This document shows, in pieces, positions 1 to 8,142 of a stretch of 64,000 nt of DNA. Origin of the DNA: Pseudomonas sp. GD04091. GTDB taxonomy: Bacteria > Pseudomonadota > Gammaproteobacteria > Pseudomonadales > Pseudomonadaceae. The stretch lies in assembly GCF_029836165.1 (NCBI RefSeq), contig NZ_JAOEBG010000005.1, positions 1 through 64,000 on the forward strand. The letters are read 5' to 3'. The notes beneath the pieces are model-generated. The model was not told where the DNA came from. It saw only the letters and a list, made by a program, of their open reading frames with translations, and ran no database searches. Both the position numbers and the translations under genes were made by a program. Positions within the stretch are counted from its first letter, which is position 1. The number at the start of each line of letters is the position of its first letter.

Positions 1-24
1 CGACACAAGGCCGCTCCTACAGGT
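1..24. repeat. REP-like fragment at window edge
   Basis: The first bases contain CCGCTCCTACAGG, a variant of the Pseudomonas REP half-site, in the gap after the TetR gene. Only one arm is visible because the window starts here, so pairing cannot be judged. Confidence 0.3.
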
Positions 25-43
25 CGACGCCACCAGCATGAAC

Positions 44-637
44 TCAGGCCTGCAGCCCCTCCATCAGGCAGCGCAACGCGCCCTTCACCCGCTGCGCCGC
101 CGCCTGTGGATCGTCCTGGGCGATCATCCACATGCCGCTGTCGCCCATCGCCCCGTTGATCAGGTGGGCCATGGCCACCGCATCGAAGTCGCGCAGCCGG
201 CCGGCCTGCTGCAGTTCCACCAGCCCCTGGGCCATGGGCCCGATGTAGCTGGCTTCCTCCAGTTCACGCAGGCGTGGGCCCAGCACGGCGGGGGCATCCT
301 GCAGCAGGATGCGGCGCAAGGCCGGCTCGTGCAGCAGGTCGTAGTAGTACAGGCAGGTGTCGATGTAGCCCTCCCACGGATCGTCGTGGGTGGCGTAGCG
401 GGCATCGATCGCCAGATTGATCTCGTCGAGCAGGTGCTGCACCACGGCGCTGAACAGCCCGGCCTTGCCGCCGAAGTGGTGGTGCAGGGCGCCGCGGGTC
501 AGGTCGGCCTCGGCGCACAGCTCGTCCATCACCACGGCGGCAAAGCCTTTCTCGGCGAACTGGCGACGGGCGACGGCGATCAGCCGTTCGGTGGTGTCCG
601 CGCTCATGGCGGCGCGGCTGCGGCGAGGGTTGGGCAT
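44..637 (-). CDS. TetR/AcrR family transcriptional regulator
   Basis: Predicted one-component repressor of 197 residues. The N-terminal TetR helix-turn-helix lies around residues 12-60 (TTERLIAVARRQFAEKGF, then a recognition segment reading LTRGALHHHFGGKAGLF). The helical C-terminal half would bind an unknown ligand and form the dimer. The ATG at 637 is chosen over an upstream ATG at 676 because it gives MPNPRRSR, a typical TetR start, and because the upstream ATG lies inside a palindromic operator. The gene is divergent from a MATE exporter, and the gap holds two copies of one palindrome, so it most likely represses both itself and the exporter. The inducer cannot be read from the sequence. 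Confidence 0.9.
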   Translation of the reverse strand: MPNPRRSRAAMSADTTERLIAVARRQFAEKGFAAVVMDELCAEADLTRGALHHHFGGKAGLFSAVVQHLLDEINLAIDARYATHDDPWEGYIDTCLYYYDLLHEPALRRILLQDAPAVLGPRLRELEEASYIGPMAQGLVELQQAGRLRDFDAVAMAHLINGAMGDSGMWMIAQDDPQAAAQRVKGALRCLMEGLQA

Positions 638-673
638 GGAGGGCTCCGGCAAAAGGCGATGGACGCAAATTAG

Positions 674-720
674 CATACGTTGCGTATGTCAATAAATGGC
701 ATTAGCATACGCAGCGTATG
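674..720. promoter_or_regulatory. Twin TetR operators
   Basis: Two palindromes of form CATACG-N3-CGTATG occupy 674-688 and 706-720. Their centres are 32 bp apart, about three helical turns, so two dimers could sit on one face. They fill the gap between the TetR and MATE genes. Binding by the adjacent TetR protein is inferred from position and symmetry. Confidence 0.75.
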
Positions 721-740
721 TCAATTGGAGGTTTCTTACC

Positions 741-2111
741 GTGACCGCTCTCGTTTCGCGCAAACGCATCGGCTGGCTGGGCGAGTTGCCCGGCCTGCTG
801 CGTCTGGCGCTCCCGCTGGTGCTGGGCCTGTCGGCGGCCGAACTGATCAGCCTGACCGACACCGTGCTGCTGGCCTCGCTGGGGACCGTGGTGCTGGCCT
901 GTGTCGCGTTGACCAGCAGCGCAGGGCTGATTTTCCATGCCGGGTTGTACGGCATGCTCGCCACCCTCAGCGTGCGGGTCGGTCATGCCTTTGGCGCCGA
1001 CGACCCTGCTGCCGTGGCCCGCACCTTGCGCGCCGGGTTGGGTTACGGCCTGCTGGTCGGCATCCTCGGTTGCCTGGCGATGCTCGCCAGCCTGCACGCG
1101 GTGCAATGGCTGGGCGTGCCGCTGCCGGACGTGGCGCTGCTGACGCCGTACTGGCAGGCGATGGCGGTGTTCCTGATCCCGTATTGCCTGGCCGTGGTGT
1201 TCAAGGATGTACTGGAGGCCATCGGCCGGCCCTGGACGGGCGTGCTGCTGGTGATGAGCGCGGTACTGTTCAACATTCCGCTGAGCTATGGCCTGATCCA
1301 TGGGCATTTCGGCTTGCCGGCGCTGGGGTTGGTGGGGGCAGGTATCGCCGGAGTGATCGCCGAATCGCTGGCGGTGCTGCTGGCGTTGGCCTACTGGTGC
1401 CTGGCGCCGTCGCTGGCGCGCTATCGCCAGGCGCCGCGCGGGCCACGGCTGGCCTGGCGCACGCTGCTGGGCGAAGGCTGGCCGCTGGGCCTGGGTTACC
1501 TGGCCGAAGCGGGCGCGGTGGTGATCGCGGCCTGGATGCTTGGCTGGCTGGGCAATGCGGCGCTGGCCGCCAACCAGGTGGTGCAATCGATCGGCGCGTT
1601 GCTGTACATGCTGCCGCTGGGCATGGCCGCGGCGGTGAGCATTCGCATCAGCCAGGCCCAGGGACGGGGCGAGACGGCGCGCATCCGGGCCATCGGCAGC
1701 GCCACCTTCGCCAGTGTCACCGCCTGGATGCTGGTGGCCACCGTGCTGCTGGCGCTGTTCGGGCGGCGCATCGCCGAAGCCATGAGCGACGATCCGCAGG
1801 TGATCGCCATCGCGGTGCCGATGTTCGTGGTGGTCGCGGCCATGCAGGTGGCCGACGGCCTGCAGTCCACCGCGCTGGGGGCCTTGCGTGGATTGCAGGA
1901 CTATCGCTGGCCGGTGGGGGTGACCCTGGTCAGCTACTGGCTGCTGGCGCTGCCGCTGAGCTACTGGCTCGCCTTCCACTCGTCCCTGGGCGCCGTGGGT
2001 GTGTGGGTTGGCTTCGCCTGCGGCCTGACCGTCGCGGCGGTGCTGCTGCCATGGCGCTTCTACCGGCTGCAGGCGCTGCCGGTCACGGCGGCGCTGGCTC
2101 AGCCTCGGTAG
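741..2111 (+). CDS. MATE family multidrug/toxin efflux transporter
   Basis: Inner-membrane exporter of 456 residues, probably a cation-coupled drug or toxin antiporter. About 12 hydrophobic segments run through the whole length, with the MATE N-terminal pattern LPLVLGLSAAELISLTDTVL near residues 17-36 and a repeated second half. The GTG at 741 is chosen because GGAGG lies 9 bases upstream. An ATG at 696 in the same frame would translate through an operator. It is divergent from the TetR gene across twin operators, so expression is probably induced by the TetR ligand. Its 3' end overlaps the convergent cupin remnant by 13 bases. The substrate is unknown. Confidence 0.9.
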   Translation: MTALVSRKRIGWLGELPGLLRLALPLVLGLSAAELISLTDTVLLASLGTVVLACVALTSSAGLIFHAGLYGMLATLSVRVGHAFGADDPAAVARTLRAGLGYGLLVGILGCLAMLASLHAVQWLGVPLPDVALLTPYWQAMAVFLIPYCLAVVFKDVLEAIGRPWTGVLLVMSAVLFNIPLSYGLIHGHFGLPALGLVGAGIAGVIAESLAVLLALAYWCLAPSLARYRQAPRGPRLAWRTLLGEGWPLGLGYLAEAGAVVIAAWMLGWLGNAALAANQVVQSIGALLYMLPLGMAAAVSIRISQAQGRGETARIRAIGSATFASVTAWMLVATVLLALFGRRIAEAMSDDPQVIAIAVPMFVVVAAMQVADGLQSTALGALRGLQDYRWPVGVTLVSYWLLALPLSYWLAFHSSLGAVGVWVGFACGLTVAAVLLPWRFYRLQALPVTAALAQPR

Positions 2112-2427
2112 AACACGGCCAGCCATACCGTGGCCACGCCGGGCTCGGTCCATTCCACGCGATGGTGGCAGTGGGGCGGGATGTCCAGATGATCACCGGG
2201 GCGCAGCACGCGGGTCTGCGCCTCGTGCGCCAGGCGCACGAGGCGCTGCCGCTGAGCAACACCACCCATTCGCCTTCGGCCTGGTCGTACCAGAACCCCG
2301 GTGGGCTGGCCTGGCCGCTGGAAACGATGCGCTCGACGCGCAGACCCGGGCGTCGGAGCAGCTCGGTGAACTGTTCTTCAGCGTTTGCTGCCAGCGGGGG
2401 CAGGGCGGCGAACAGGTTGTCGGTCAT
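2099..2427 (-). pseudogene. Cupin-domain protein, frameshifted
   Basis: From ATG 2427 the frame reads MTDNLFAALPPLAANAEE and continues normally through GEWVVLLSGSA, the first cupin strand block. Around 2235-2245 it changes to a low-complexity Arg/Pro/Trp-rich run typical of a wrong frame. The next frame carries the expected second half, with LRPGDHLDIPPHCHHRVEWT and VWLAVFYRG, ending at TGA 2099. Restoring one base in the GCCTC run (GCC-CTC) would rejoin both halves into a cupin of about 110 residues with its metal-binding histidines. The result is either a recent one-base deletion or a sequencing error. The histidine-bearing half is lost from the annotated frame, so I call it a pseudogene pending read-level confirmation. 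Confidence 0.75.
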
Positions 2428-2479
2428 GAACGGCTCGCGTGGAGGTGATTGTTGCACGTGAGTGTAGGCAGTGACCGCT

Positions 2480-3091
2480 TCAGCGCCCCAGCGGCAACGC
2501 CACGCCGATCAGCGCGAACAGGCTCCCACAGCAGCGATTGAAGCCTCGGCCGCCCTTGGCCAGCCAGGGGCGGACGCGATACGCCAGGCGCGCCAGCAGG
2601 TACTCGACGAGGAACTCGATGCTGACGAACGTCGTCGCCATCACCACGAACTGCACCAGCAGGCCACGTTGCGGGTCGATGAACTGCGGCAGGAAGGCGC
2701 CATAGAACAACAACACCTTGGGGTTGGCCAGCGCCGACAGGCAGCCCTGGCGGAACAGCCCGGCGTTGCTCAGCCGGGTGTCGCCCCGGGCCTGCTCGAG
2801 CTGCAGCGCCGGCGTGCGCCAGAGCTGGATGCCCAGCCACAGCAGGTAGGCGCCGCCCACCCACTTGAGCACCGTCAGCACCGAGGCCGAGGTCTGCAGC
2901 AGCGCGCTCAGGCCGAACATGGCCAGGGCGATCAGCGTGCCGAAGCCCAGCACGCCGCCGAGGATGGTGAACAGCGTGCGGCGGGCGCCATACAGCGCGC
3001 CGTGGGTCAGGGCCAGCAGGCTGTTCGGACCGGGGGTCAGCGACAGGCCGATGCTGGCGAGCAGGTAGAGAAGCCAGGTGTCGAGCGCCAT
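2480..3091 (-). CDS. LysE/RhtB family amino-acid exporter
   Basis: Inner-membrane exporter of 203 residues with about six hydrophobic segments. The family signature LSLTPGPNSLLAL (residues 16-28) and the internal pattern ANPKVLLFYGAFLPQFI match LysE/RhtB exporters of amino acids, homoserine or related small metabolites. Length is normal for the family. It is divergent from a GlxA-type AraC regulator. A direct repeat in the gap lies 68-97 bases upstream of this start codon, a reasonable position for activation by that regulator. The substrate is unknown. Confidence 0.9.
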   Translation of the reverse strand: MALDTWLLYLLASIGLSLTPGPNSLLALTHGALYGARRTLFTILGGVLGFGTLIALAMFGLSALLQTSASVLTVLKWVGGAYLLWLGIQLWRTPALQLEQARGDTRLSNAGLFRQGCLSALANPKVLLFYGAFLPQFIDPQRGLLVQFVVMATTFVSIEFLVEYLLARLAYRVRPWLAKGGRGFNRCCGSLFALIGVALPLGR

Positions 3092-3158
3092 GGAGATGCC
3101 TAGTGATGATCCAGGGCGCCAGTGTAGGGCAGGGTGGAGGGTTTAGAGGGTAGTATTC

Positions 3159-3188
3159 GGACATTTCATGGTCATACCTGGACATTCC
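3159..3188. promoter_or_regulatory. Direct repeat, candidate AraC-family binding site
   Basis: GGACATTTC at 3159-3167 and GGACATTCC at 3180-3188 are direct repeats exactly 21 bp apart, two helical turns, as expected for the paired half-sites of AraC-family activators. They lie between lysE-like 2480-3091 and the regulator starting at 3191. Use by that regulator is inference. Confidence 0.45.
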
Positions 3189-3190
3189 TC

Positions 3191-4198
3191 ATGACGCCCG
3201 ACCTGCGCCTGCTGATCCTGCCGCTGCCGGAGTTCGCCTTGCTGCCTTTTGGCGCCTTCCTCGACAAGCTGCGTTTCTCCGCGGATGACGAGGACTACAG
3301 TCGCCAGCGCTACTGCCGCTGGACGGTGATGGGCCTGGACCTGGAGCCTGTGGCGTCGAGCAGTGGAGCCGTCGTGCAGGTCGAGGTTGCCCACGATCAG
3401 GTGGATTGGCGCGAACACGACTACCTGGTGCTGTTCGGCGGGCGCAATGCCAGTGCCACGGCGGCTCTGGCGCCGCGCTACAAGGCCTTGCTCAAGCGGG
3501 CGGCGAAGGCCGGGGTGAAGCTGGCATGCGTCGACAACGCGGCGTTCCTGCTGGCCGCCTGCGGCCTGCTGGACGGCCACAAGGTGGTGGTGCACTGGCG
3601 CCATGAGGCCGAGTTCCGGGTGGCGTTTCCCCGTGTGCAATTGCTTACCGGGCAGCTCTATTGCTTCGACGGTGCGCGTGTCACCTGTGCCGGCGGCACT
3701 GCGGCCATCGACCTGGCGGTGGAGCTGATCGCCCGCGCCAGTGGCCGCGCCCGGGCGCTCAAGGGCTTGGCCGACATGCTGGTGGACGAAAGCCGTGACA
3801 GTCGCCACGCCTTGCGCTCGCTGGAGCTCGGGTCGGCACAGGGGCGCCAGGTGCAGCGTGCCACGGCGCTGATGCGCCACCACCTGGCAGCGAGCTTGCC
3901 TGTCGAGGCGCTGGCGGCGCAGTTGGGCATCAGTCGGCGGCAATTGGATCGCCAGTTCCAGGCGTGCCATGGCATGAGCGCCAAGGCCTGGTGGCTGGAG
4001 ATGCGCCTGCAGCAGGCACGCTGGCGCCTGCTCAACTCCAGCCACAGCCTGGCGCAGATTGCCGATGAAGTGGGAATGGCAGACGCCAGCCAGCTGGGCA
4101 AATGGCTGCGGCGGCGCTTTGGCTGCACGGCGCAGGCGTTGCGCAGGTCGGCCCTGTCAGACGCTTATTGCGGTGTGCCGAACAACCCCGTCCAGTAG
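3191..4198 (+). CDS. GlxA-type AraC family regulator (DJ-1/PfpI + HTH)
   Basis: Cytoplasmic transcription regulator of 335 residues. The N-terminal DJ-1/PfpI-like domain (about residues 5-190) contains LVLFGGRNAS and VKLACVDNAAFLLAACGLL. The C-terminal AraC HTH pair (about 235-322) contains VEALAAQLGISRRQLDRQF and SLAQIADEVGMADASQLGKW. The ATG at 3191 is preferred to an in-frame GTG at 3134, because the longer form reads through the direct repeat. Relatives include regulators of carnitine, betaine or arginine catabolism, but here the neighbour is an exporter. The last 34 bases overlap the convergent CAP-domain gene. Confidence 0.88.
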   Translation: MTPDLRLLILPLPEFALLPFGAFLDKLRFSADDEDYSRQRYCRWTVMGLDLEPVASSSGAVVQVEVAHDQVDWREHDYLVLFGGRNASATAALAPRYKALLKRAAKAGVKLACVDNAAFLLAACGLLDGHKVVVHWRHEAEFRVAFPRVQLLTGQLYCFDGARVTCAGGTAAIDLAVELIARASGRARALKGLADMLVDESRDSRHALRSLELGSAQGRQVQRATALMRHHLAASLPVEALAAQLGISRRQLDRQFQACHGMSAKAWWLEMRLQQARWRLLNSSHSLAQIADEVGMADASQLGKWLRRRFGCTAQALRRSALSDAYCGVPNNPVQ

Positions 4199-5022
4199 AT
4201 CCCGGCATCGCTCTTCGGATCCACCGCATAGGCCGCGCCCAACTCGCGGTAGTCCGGGTTCATCAAGGTGGCGCAGTGTCCAGGACTGGCCAGCCAGCCA
4301 TCGACCACCTTGCGCGCGGTATCGCGCCCGGCGGCGATGTTCTCGCCGATCTGCCGGTACAGGTAGCCGGCCAGCTCCGCCCGGTCGCCAGGGGTACGGC
4401 CGTCGCGGTCGAGGTGGTCGAAGAAATTCTGGTTGGCCATGGCCCGGGTATGGTTGGCGGCGACGCCGGCCAGCATCGTGTTCCAGCTCAGCGCCGGGGC
4501 GGCGGGGAAGGGCTGGCCGCCACACTGGCGGGGGAGGTTGCGTGCGGCGTTGACCTCCTGCAGCAGCTTCTGCCCTTCGGCCTGCCAGTCGCCCAGGCGC
4601 CCACTGAGCAATGGCCGGGCCAGGACGATGCGCCAGTCGCGGCCTTCCTGGCTGACGCCGATATCGACGAACTGCGGGTCGAGCACCACCTGGCAGAAAC
4701 TTTCCTCGATGGCCTTCATGGCCGCCTTGGCGTCACGCGGGCCGGACAGGCTGATGGCCTGCACGTTGACCATGGGGTAGGCGGCGCGGGTCATGGCCTG
4801 TTGCAGGTCGCGGGTACCTTCCGGCGACAGGGCTAGGCGGGTGTCGCTGTTGAGCGGTGGCAGCTCCAGCGAAGCTTCGCCACCGCAGCGCTGGGCCTGG
4901 CTGCGGTAAGCATTGATCGTATCGATCAGTTGCGCCTCTTCGCCGGTGATGGCCAGGGCGCTGGTCGAGGCGAGCAGGCCCAGCGACAGGCCGAGGAGGC
5001 AGGCAACGGATGGGACGCGCAT
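4165..5022 (-). CDS. Secreted CAP (SCP/PR1-like) domain protein
   Basis: Exported protein of 285 residues. The N-terminus MRVPSVACLLGLSLGLLAS with an ALA-ITG cleavage site is a typical Sec signal; the ATG at 5022 is chosen because it starts this signal. The C-terminal CAP domain (about 165-280) shows NHTRAMANQNFFDHLDRDG, IGENIAAGRDTARKVV and WLASPGHCATLMNPDYRELG, so the histidine/glutamate cavity residues are present. The N-terminal half (about 25-160) has two cysteines and no family I recognise. Bacterial CAP proteins act outside the membrane, but their activity is mostly unknown. It converges on the upstream regulator with a 34-base overlap. Confidence 0.85.
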   Translation of the reverse strand: MRVPSVACLLGLSLGLLASTSALAITGEEAQLIDTINAYRSQAQRCGGEASLELPPLNSDTRLALSPEGTRDLQQAMTRAAYPMVNVQAISLSGPRDAKAAMKAIEESFCQVVLDPQFVDIGVSQEGRDWRIVLARPLLSGRLGDWQAEGQKLLQEVNAARNLPRQCGGQPFPAAPALSWNTMLAGVAANHTRAMANQNFFDHLDRDGRTPGDRAELAGYLYRQIGENIAAGRDTARKVVDGWLASPGHCATLMNPDYRELGAAYAVDPKSDAGIYWTGLFGTPQ

Positions 5023-5209
5023 GTGGATCTCCCTGTAACTGGCAGCGTCTGGATCTGCGCTGCTCATCCTACACAAGCGCACGGCTTTTGGCCCGGCGAT
5101 GTGCGGTGCGAAAACAATGTCGACAATCAGTGCTGGCGGCATAAGAGGAAGTAGACCGCTGGTCGGAGAAAAAGTGCGACTGTTTGGAAATAATTCGTAA
5201 TATCAGCTA

Positions 5210-5230
5210 GAAACGCTACTCAGTAGTTTC
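5210..5230. promoter_or_regulatory. Imperfect inverted repeat upstream of TonB receptor
   Basis: GAAAC-G-CTACT-C-AGTAG-TTTC forms a 21-bp inverted repeat, with one extra G in the left arm, about 50 bases before the receptor start. No good Fur box is visible here. It could be an operator or an mRNA hairpin. Confidence 0.3.
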
Positions 5231-5279
5231 AGGTTTCTCATCCGCCAGGAAGGCTCTCACTCACCCTCTGGAGCCTTGC

Positions 5280-7448
5280 ATGGCGCGACCCTGCCCGTAT
5301 CAATCGACTCTGCTGGCCTTGTGCTGTTCCGTTGCCGTCAACGCCCTGGGCGCCGATGGCCCCATCGAGCTGGATGCCACCGCCATCAACGCCGAAGCCG
5401 CCAAGGCGCCGCGCGGCGAGCTGCCCGAGGTCTATGCGGGCGGTCAGGTGGCCCGGGGCGGGCAGATGGGCGTGCTGGGCAACCAGGACATGATGGACGT
5501 GCCGTTCACCATGACCAGCTACACCGCGCAGCTGATCCAGGACCAGCAGGCCGAGGACGTCGGCGACGTGCTGCTCAACGACCCATCGGTGCGCCAGTCG
5601 TTCGGCTTCGGCAACCAGTCCCAGGTCTTCGTCATTCGGGGCCTGCCGCTCAGCGGGGATGATGTCGCGTTCAATGGCCTGTACGGCGTGCTGCCACGGC
5701 AGATGATCTCCACCGACGCCGTGGAGCGGGTCGAGGTGTTCAAGGGGCCCAATGCCTTCCTCAACGGCGCCAGCCCCACCGGCACCGGCCTGGGCGGCAA
5801 CGTCAACCTGCAACCCAAGCGTGCCGGCGATACGCCGACCCGCCGCTATACCCAGGACATCAGCAGCGATGGGCGCATCGGCGAGCATCTGGACATCGGT
5901 CAGCGTTTCGGCGAGGACAACCGGTTCGGCGTGCGCCTGAACCTGTCCCAGCGCGAGGGCGAGACGGCGGTGGACGACCAGGACCAGCGCAGCAAGCTGT
6001 TCGTCGCCGGGCTCGACTATCGCGGCGACAACGTGCGCCTGTCCGGCGACTTCGGCTACCAGAAGCAGCGGGTCAACCACCTGCGTAACTCGGTACGTCT
6101 GGGGGCGGGGCTGACCGATATCCCGCGCGCGCCGGACGCCGACCACAATTATGGCCAGGACTGGTCCTGGACCGAGACCGAGGACACCTTCGGCATGGTC
6201 CGCGGCGACTACGACTTCAACGACAACTGGAGCGGTTACCTGGCGGGGGGCGTCAAGCACACCCACGAGAACGGCTTCTACGGCACGCCGATTCTCACCA
6301 ACGCTGCCACGGGCGCGGCCACCATCGGCGGCTCGAAGATTCCTCACAACGAAGACAACACCACCTTCATGGGCGGTATCAATGGGCGTTTCCAGACCGG
6401 CCCGGTGAGCCACCAGCTGAACATCGGCGCGGCGAGCATCTGGACCCAGCAGGAGAACGCCTTCGTCTTCTACAACTCGCAAGCCACCAACATCTACCGC
6501 ACCGACCCATTGCCCAAACCGACCACGCCGACCTTCGTCGGCGGCAAGCTGGACGATCCGGGCGTGACCGGCAAGACCCGCAACCGCAGCATCGCGTTGT
6601 CCGACACCGTGGGCCTGTTCGACGACACCCTGCTGCTCACGGCAGGGGTGCGGCGTCAGCAGCTGCGGGTCGAAGGCTACGCCTACGATGGCCCAGGGGC
6701 GGACCTGGGGCGCACCGCGTTCTATGACGAGGCGGTCACTACCCCGGTGTACGGCATCGTCTACAAGCTCAATCCGTCGGTCTCGCTGTATGCCAACCGC
6801 ATCGAGGGCCTGGCCCAGGGCGCCACGGCCTCGGGCCAGGTGGTCAACGTCGGCCAGGTGTTCCCGCCGGCCAAGACCAAGCAGGTCGAGGCAGGTGTGA
6901 AACTCGACTATCAAAGCTTTGGCGGCAACCTGGCGGTGTTCCGCATCGAGCGGCCCACCGATGGCTTCGTCCAGGGCAATGTGTTCGTCCAGGACGGCGA
7001 GCAGGTCAACAAGGGCATCGAACTCAGCGTGTTCGGCGAACCCGTGCGCGGCCTGCGCCTGATGGCCGGGGGCACGCGCATGGACACCGAGCTGAAGAAC
7101 ACCCAGGGTGGCAGCGCCGATGGCAATCATGCCGTGGGCGTGCCGACCTTCCAGCTCAACGCCAGCGTCGACTGGGACGTGCCGGGGCTCGAAGGCGTGG
7201 CCCTCAATGCGCGCATGCTGCGCACCGGCGGGCAGTACGCCAACCCGGCCAACACCCTGAGCCTGCCGACCTGGAATCGCTTCGACGTGGGCGCGCGGTA
7301 TCGGTTCAGGGTGCAGGAGAAGGACGTCACCCTGCGGGTCAATGTCGAGAACCTGACGGACAAGAACTACTGGGCGTCGGCCAACGGCGGCTACCTGACC
7401 CAGGGCGATCCACGGCTGGTGAAATTCTCGGGGTCGATCGACTTCTGA
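5280..7448 (+). CDS. TonB-dependent siderophore receptor
   Basis: Outer-membrane receptor of 722 residues that would import a ferric siderophore using TonB energy. A signal peptide covers about residues 1-24. The plug domain (about 60-170) contains DVPFTMTSYTAQLIQDQQ, VFVIRGLPL and VERVEVFKGPNAFLNG. The remainder is a 22-strand-type barrel with the usual near-end pattern LRVNVENLTDKNYW and a C-terminal phenylalanine. There is no N-terminal signalling extension, so it is not an FpvA/FecA-type transducer. GGAG lies just upstream of ATG 5280. No siderophore biosynthesis or sigma-factor genes are adjacent, suggesting uptake of a xenosiderophore. The ligand cannot be named. Confidence 0.92.
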   Translation: MARPCPYQSTLLALCCSVAVNALGADGPIELDATAINAEAAKAPRGELPEVYAGGQVARGGQMGVLGNQDMMDVPFTMTSYTAQLIQDQQAEDVGDVLLNDPSVRQSFGFGNQSQVFVIRGLPLSGDDVAFNGLYGVLPRQMISTDAVERVEVFKGPNAFLNGASPTGTGLGGNVNLQPKRAGDTPTRRYTQDISSDGRIGEHLDIGQRFGEDNRFGVRLNLSQREGETAVDDQDQRSKLFVAGLDYRGDNVRLSGDFGYQKQRVNHLRNSVRLGAGLTDIPRAPDADHNYGQDWSWTETEDTFGMVRGDYDFNDNWSGYLAGGVKHTHENGFYGTPILTNAATGAATIGGSKIPHNEDNTTFMGGINGRFQTGPVSHQLNIGAASIWTQQENAFVFYNSQATNIYRTDPLPKPTTPTFVGGKLDDPGVTGKTRNRSIALSDTVGLFDDTLLLTAGVRRQQLRVEGYAYDGPGADLGRTAFYDEAVTTPVYGIVYKLNPSVSLYANRIEGLAQGATASGQVVNVGQVFPPAKTKQVEAGVKLDYQSFGGNLAVFRIERPTDGFVQGNVFVQDGEQVNKGIELSVFGEPVRGLRLMAGGTRMDTELKNTQGGSADGNHAVGVPTFQLNASVDWDVPGLEGVALNARMLRTGGQYANPANTLSLPTWNRFDVGARYRFRVQEKDVTLRVNVENLTDKNYWASANGGYLTQGDPRLVKFSGSIDF

Positions 7449-7472
7449 GCTGTCCGGCTTTCATCGCTTGCC

Positions 7473-7492
7473 GGCCCGGTTTCTACCGGGCC
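7473..7492. terminator. Hairpin between convergent genes
   Basis: GGCCCGGT-TTCT-ACCGGGCC is a perfect 8-bp stem with a 4-base loop. It spans the stop codon of the hydrolase gene on the minus strand and lies 25 bases after the receptor stop. There is no clear T-tract on either side, so termination is uncertain. Confidence 0.4.
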
Positions 7493-8094
7493 AGTGCCTG
7501 GTTTGGCTTGTAGAACAGAAAGTGCGTGGTCTCGGCCGTCTTGCGGTAGGCCTTGGCCCAGTCGGGCCTGACATTGCGGTCGTGGAAGTACAAGGCGCCG
7601 CCGGTGGGGTCCTTGAGCTGCTGGTTCAGCGCCTTGCGCGCGATTTCCTTGGCGACCGCATAGCGCTCGGCTTCTTCCACCTGGTCGGAGCGCCCGTCGC
7701 ACCACCAGGAGAACTGGCAGCTTTTGCTCTCGACGCCTTGCTTGACCACCCCGCAGATGCTGTCGGGAAAACCGTCGTGACCCAGACGGTTGAGCACCAC
7801 GCTGGCCACGGCGCTCATGTCCCGGGCGTCGGCGCCCTTGGCCTCCCAGTAGATGGTGCGGGCCAGGCAGGTGATGCTGTCGTCCATGGGCGCCTGGCCG
7901 GCGGGGTCCACCGCCTGGGCTTCGCTGGGGGTCAGGATTTCCTGTTTCTTCGGTGGCGGTGCATCCTCGACCACCTTTTCCTCCAGCACCTGCGCCTTGT
8001 CTTCGGCGACCGCGGCCTTCTGTTCGTCGGCGGCGAGGATCGGGCCTGCGAACAGGGTCAGGGACAGGCCGAACACAATCCACGAAAGGCGCAT
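7483..8094 (-). CDS. SleB-like cell wall hydrolase
   Basis: Exported protein of 203 residues, predicted to cleave peptidoglycan as a Hydrolase_2/SleB-type lytic enzyme. A signal peptide ends around residue 21 (AGPILA-ADE). A charged and proline-rich linker (AEDAPPPKKQEIL type) follows, then the hydrolase domain from about residue 75. That domain has CLARTIYWEAKGADARDM, whose glutamate matches the family catalytic residue, and then VASVVLNRL, GVVKQG, CQFSWWCDG and GALYFHD. In non-sporulating pseudomonads such proteins are thought to act in wall remodelling. The gene stands alone between the receptor and the AEC transporter. Confidence 0.85.
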   Translation of the reverse strand: MRLSWIVFGLSLTLFAGPILAADEQKAAVAEDKAQVLEEKVVEDAPPPKKQEILTPSEAQAVDPAGQAPMDDSITCLARTIYWEAKGADARDMSAVASVVLNRLGHDGFPDSICGVVKQGVESKSCQFSWWCDGRSDQVEEAERYAVAKEIARKALNQQLKDPTGGALYFHDRNVRPDWAKAYRKTAETTHFLFYKPNQALAR

Positions 8095-8142
8095 GGTCGA
8101 GATTCCGCAAGGGTGGGCTGAGCACAGTCTAGCCGTACCGCT

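Noticed and set aside
5184..5204. Possible Fur box (GAAATAATTCGTAATATC) before the TonB receptor
   Set aside because: It is AT-rich but matches the Fur consensus poorly and lacks its symmetry.
5238..7130. 630-codon open frame antisense to the TonB receptor
   Set aside because: It mirrors the codon-position GC bias of the receptor gene, has no domain or ribosome site, and its amino-acid mix (Val, Ala, Gly, His) is typical of antisense frames in high-GC DNA.
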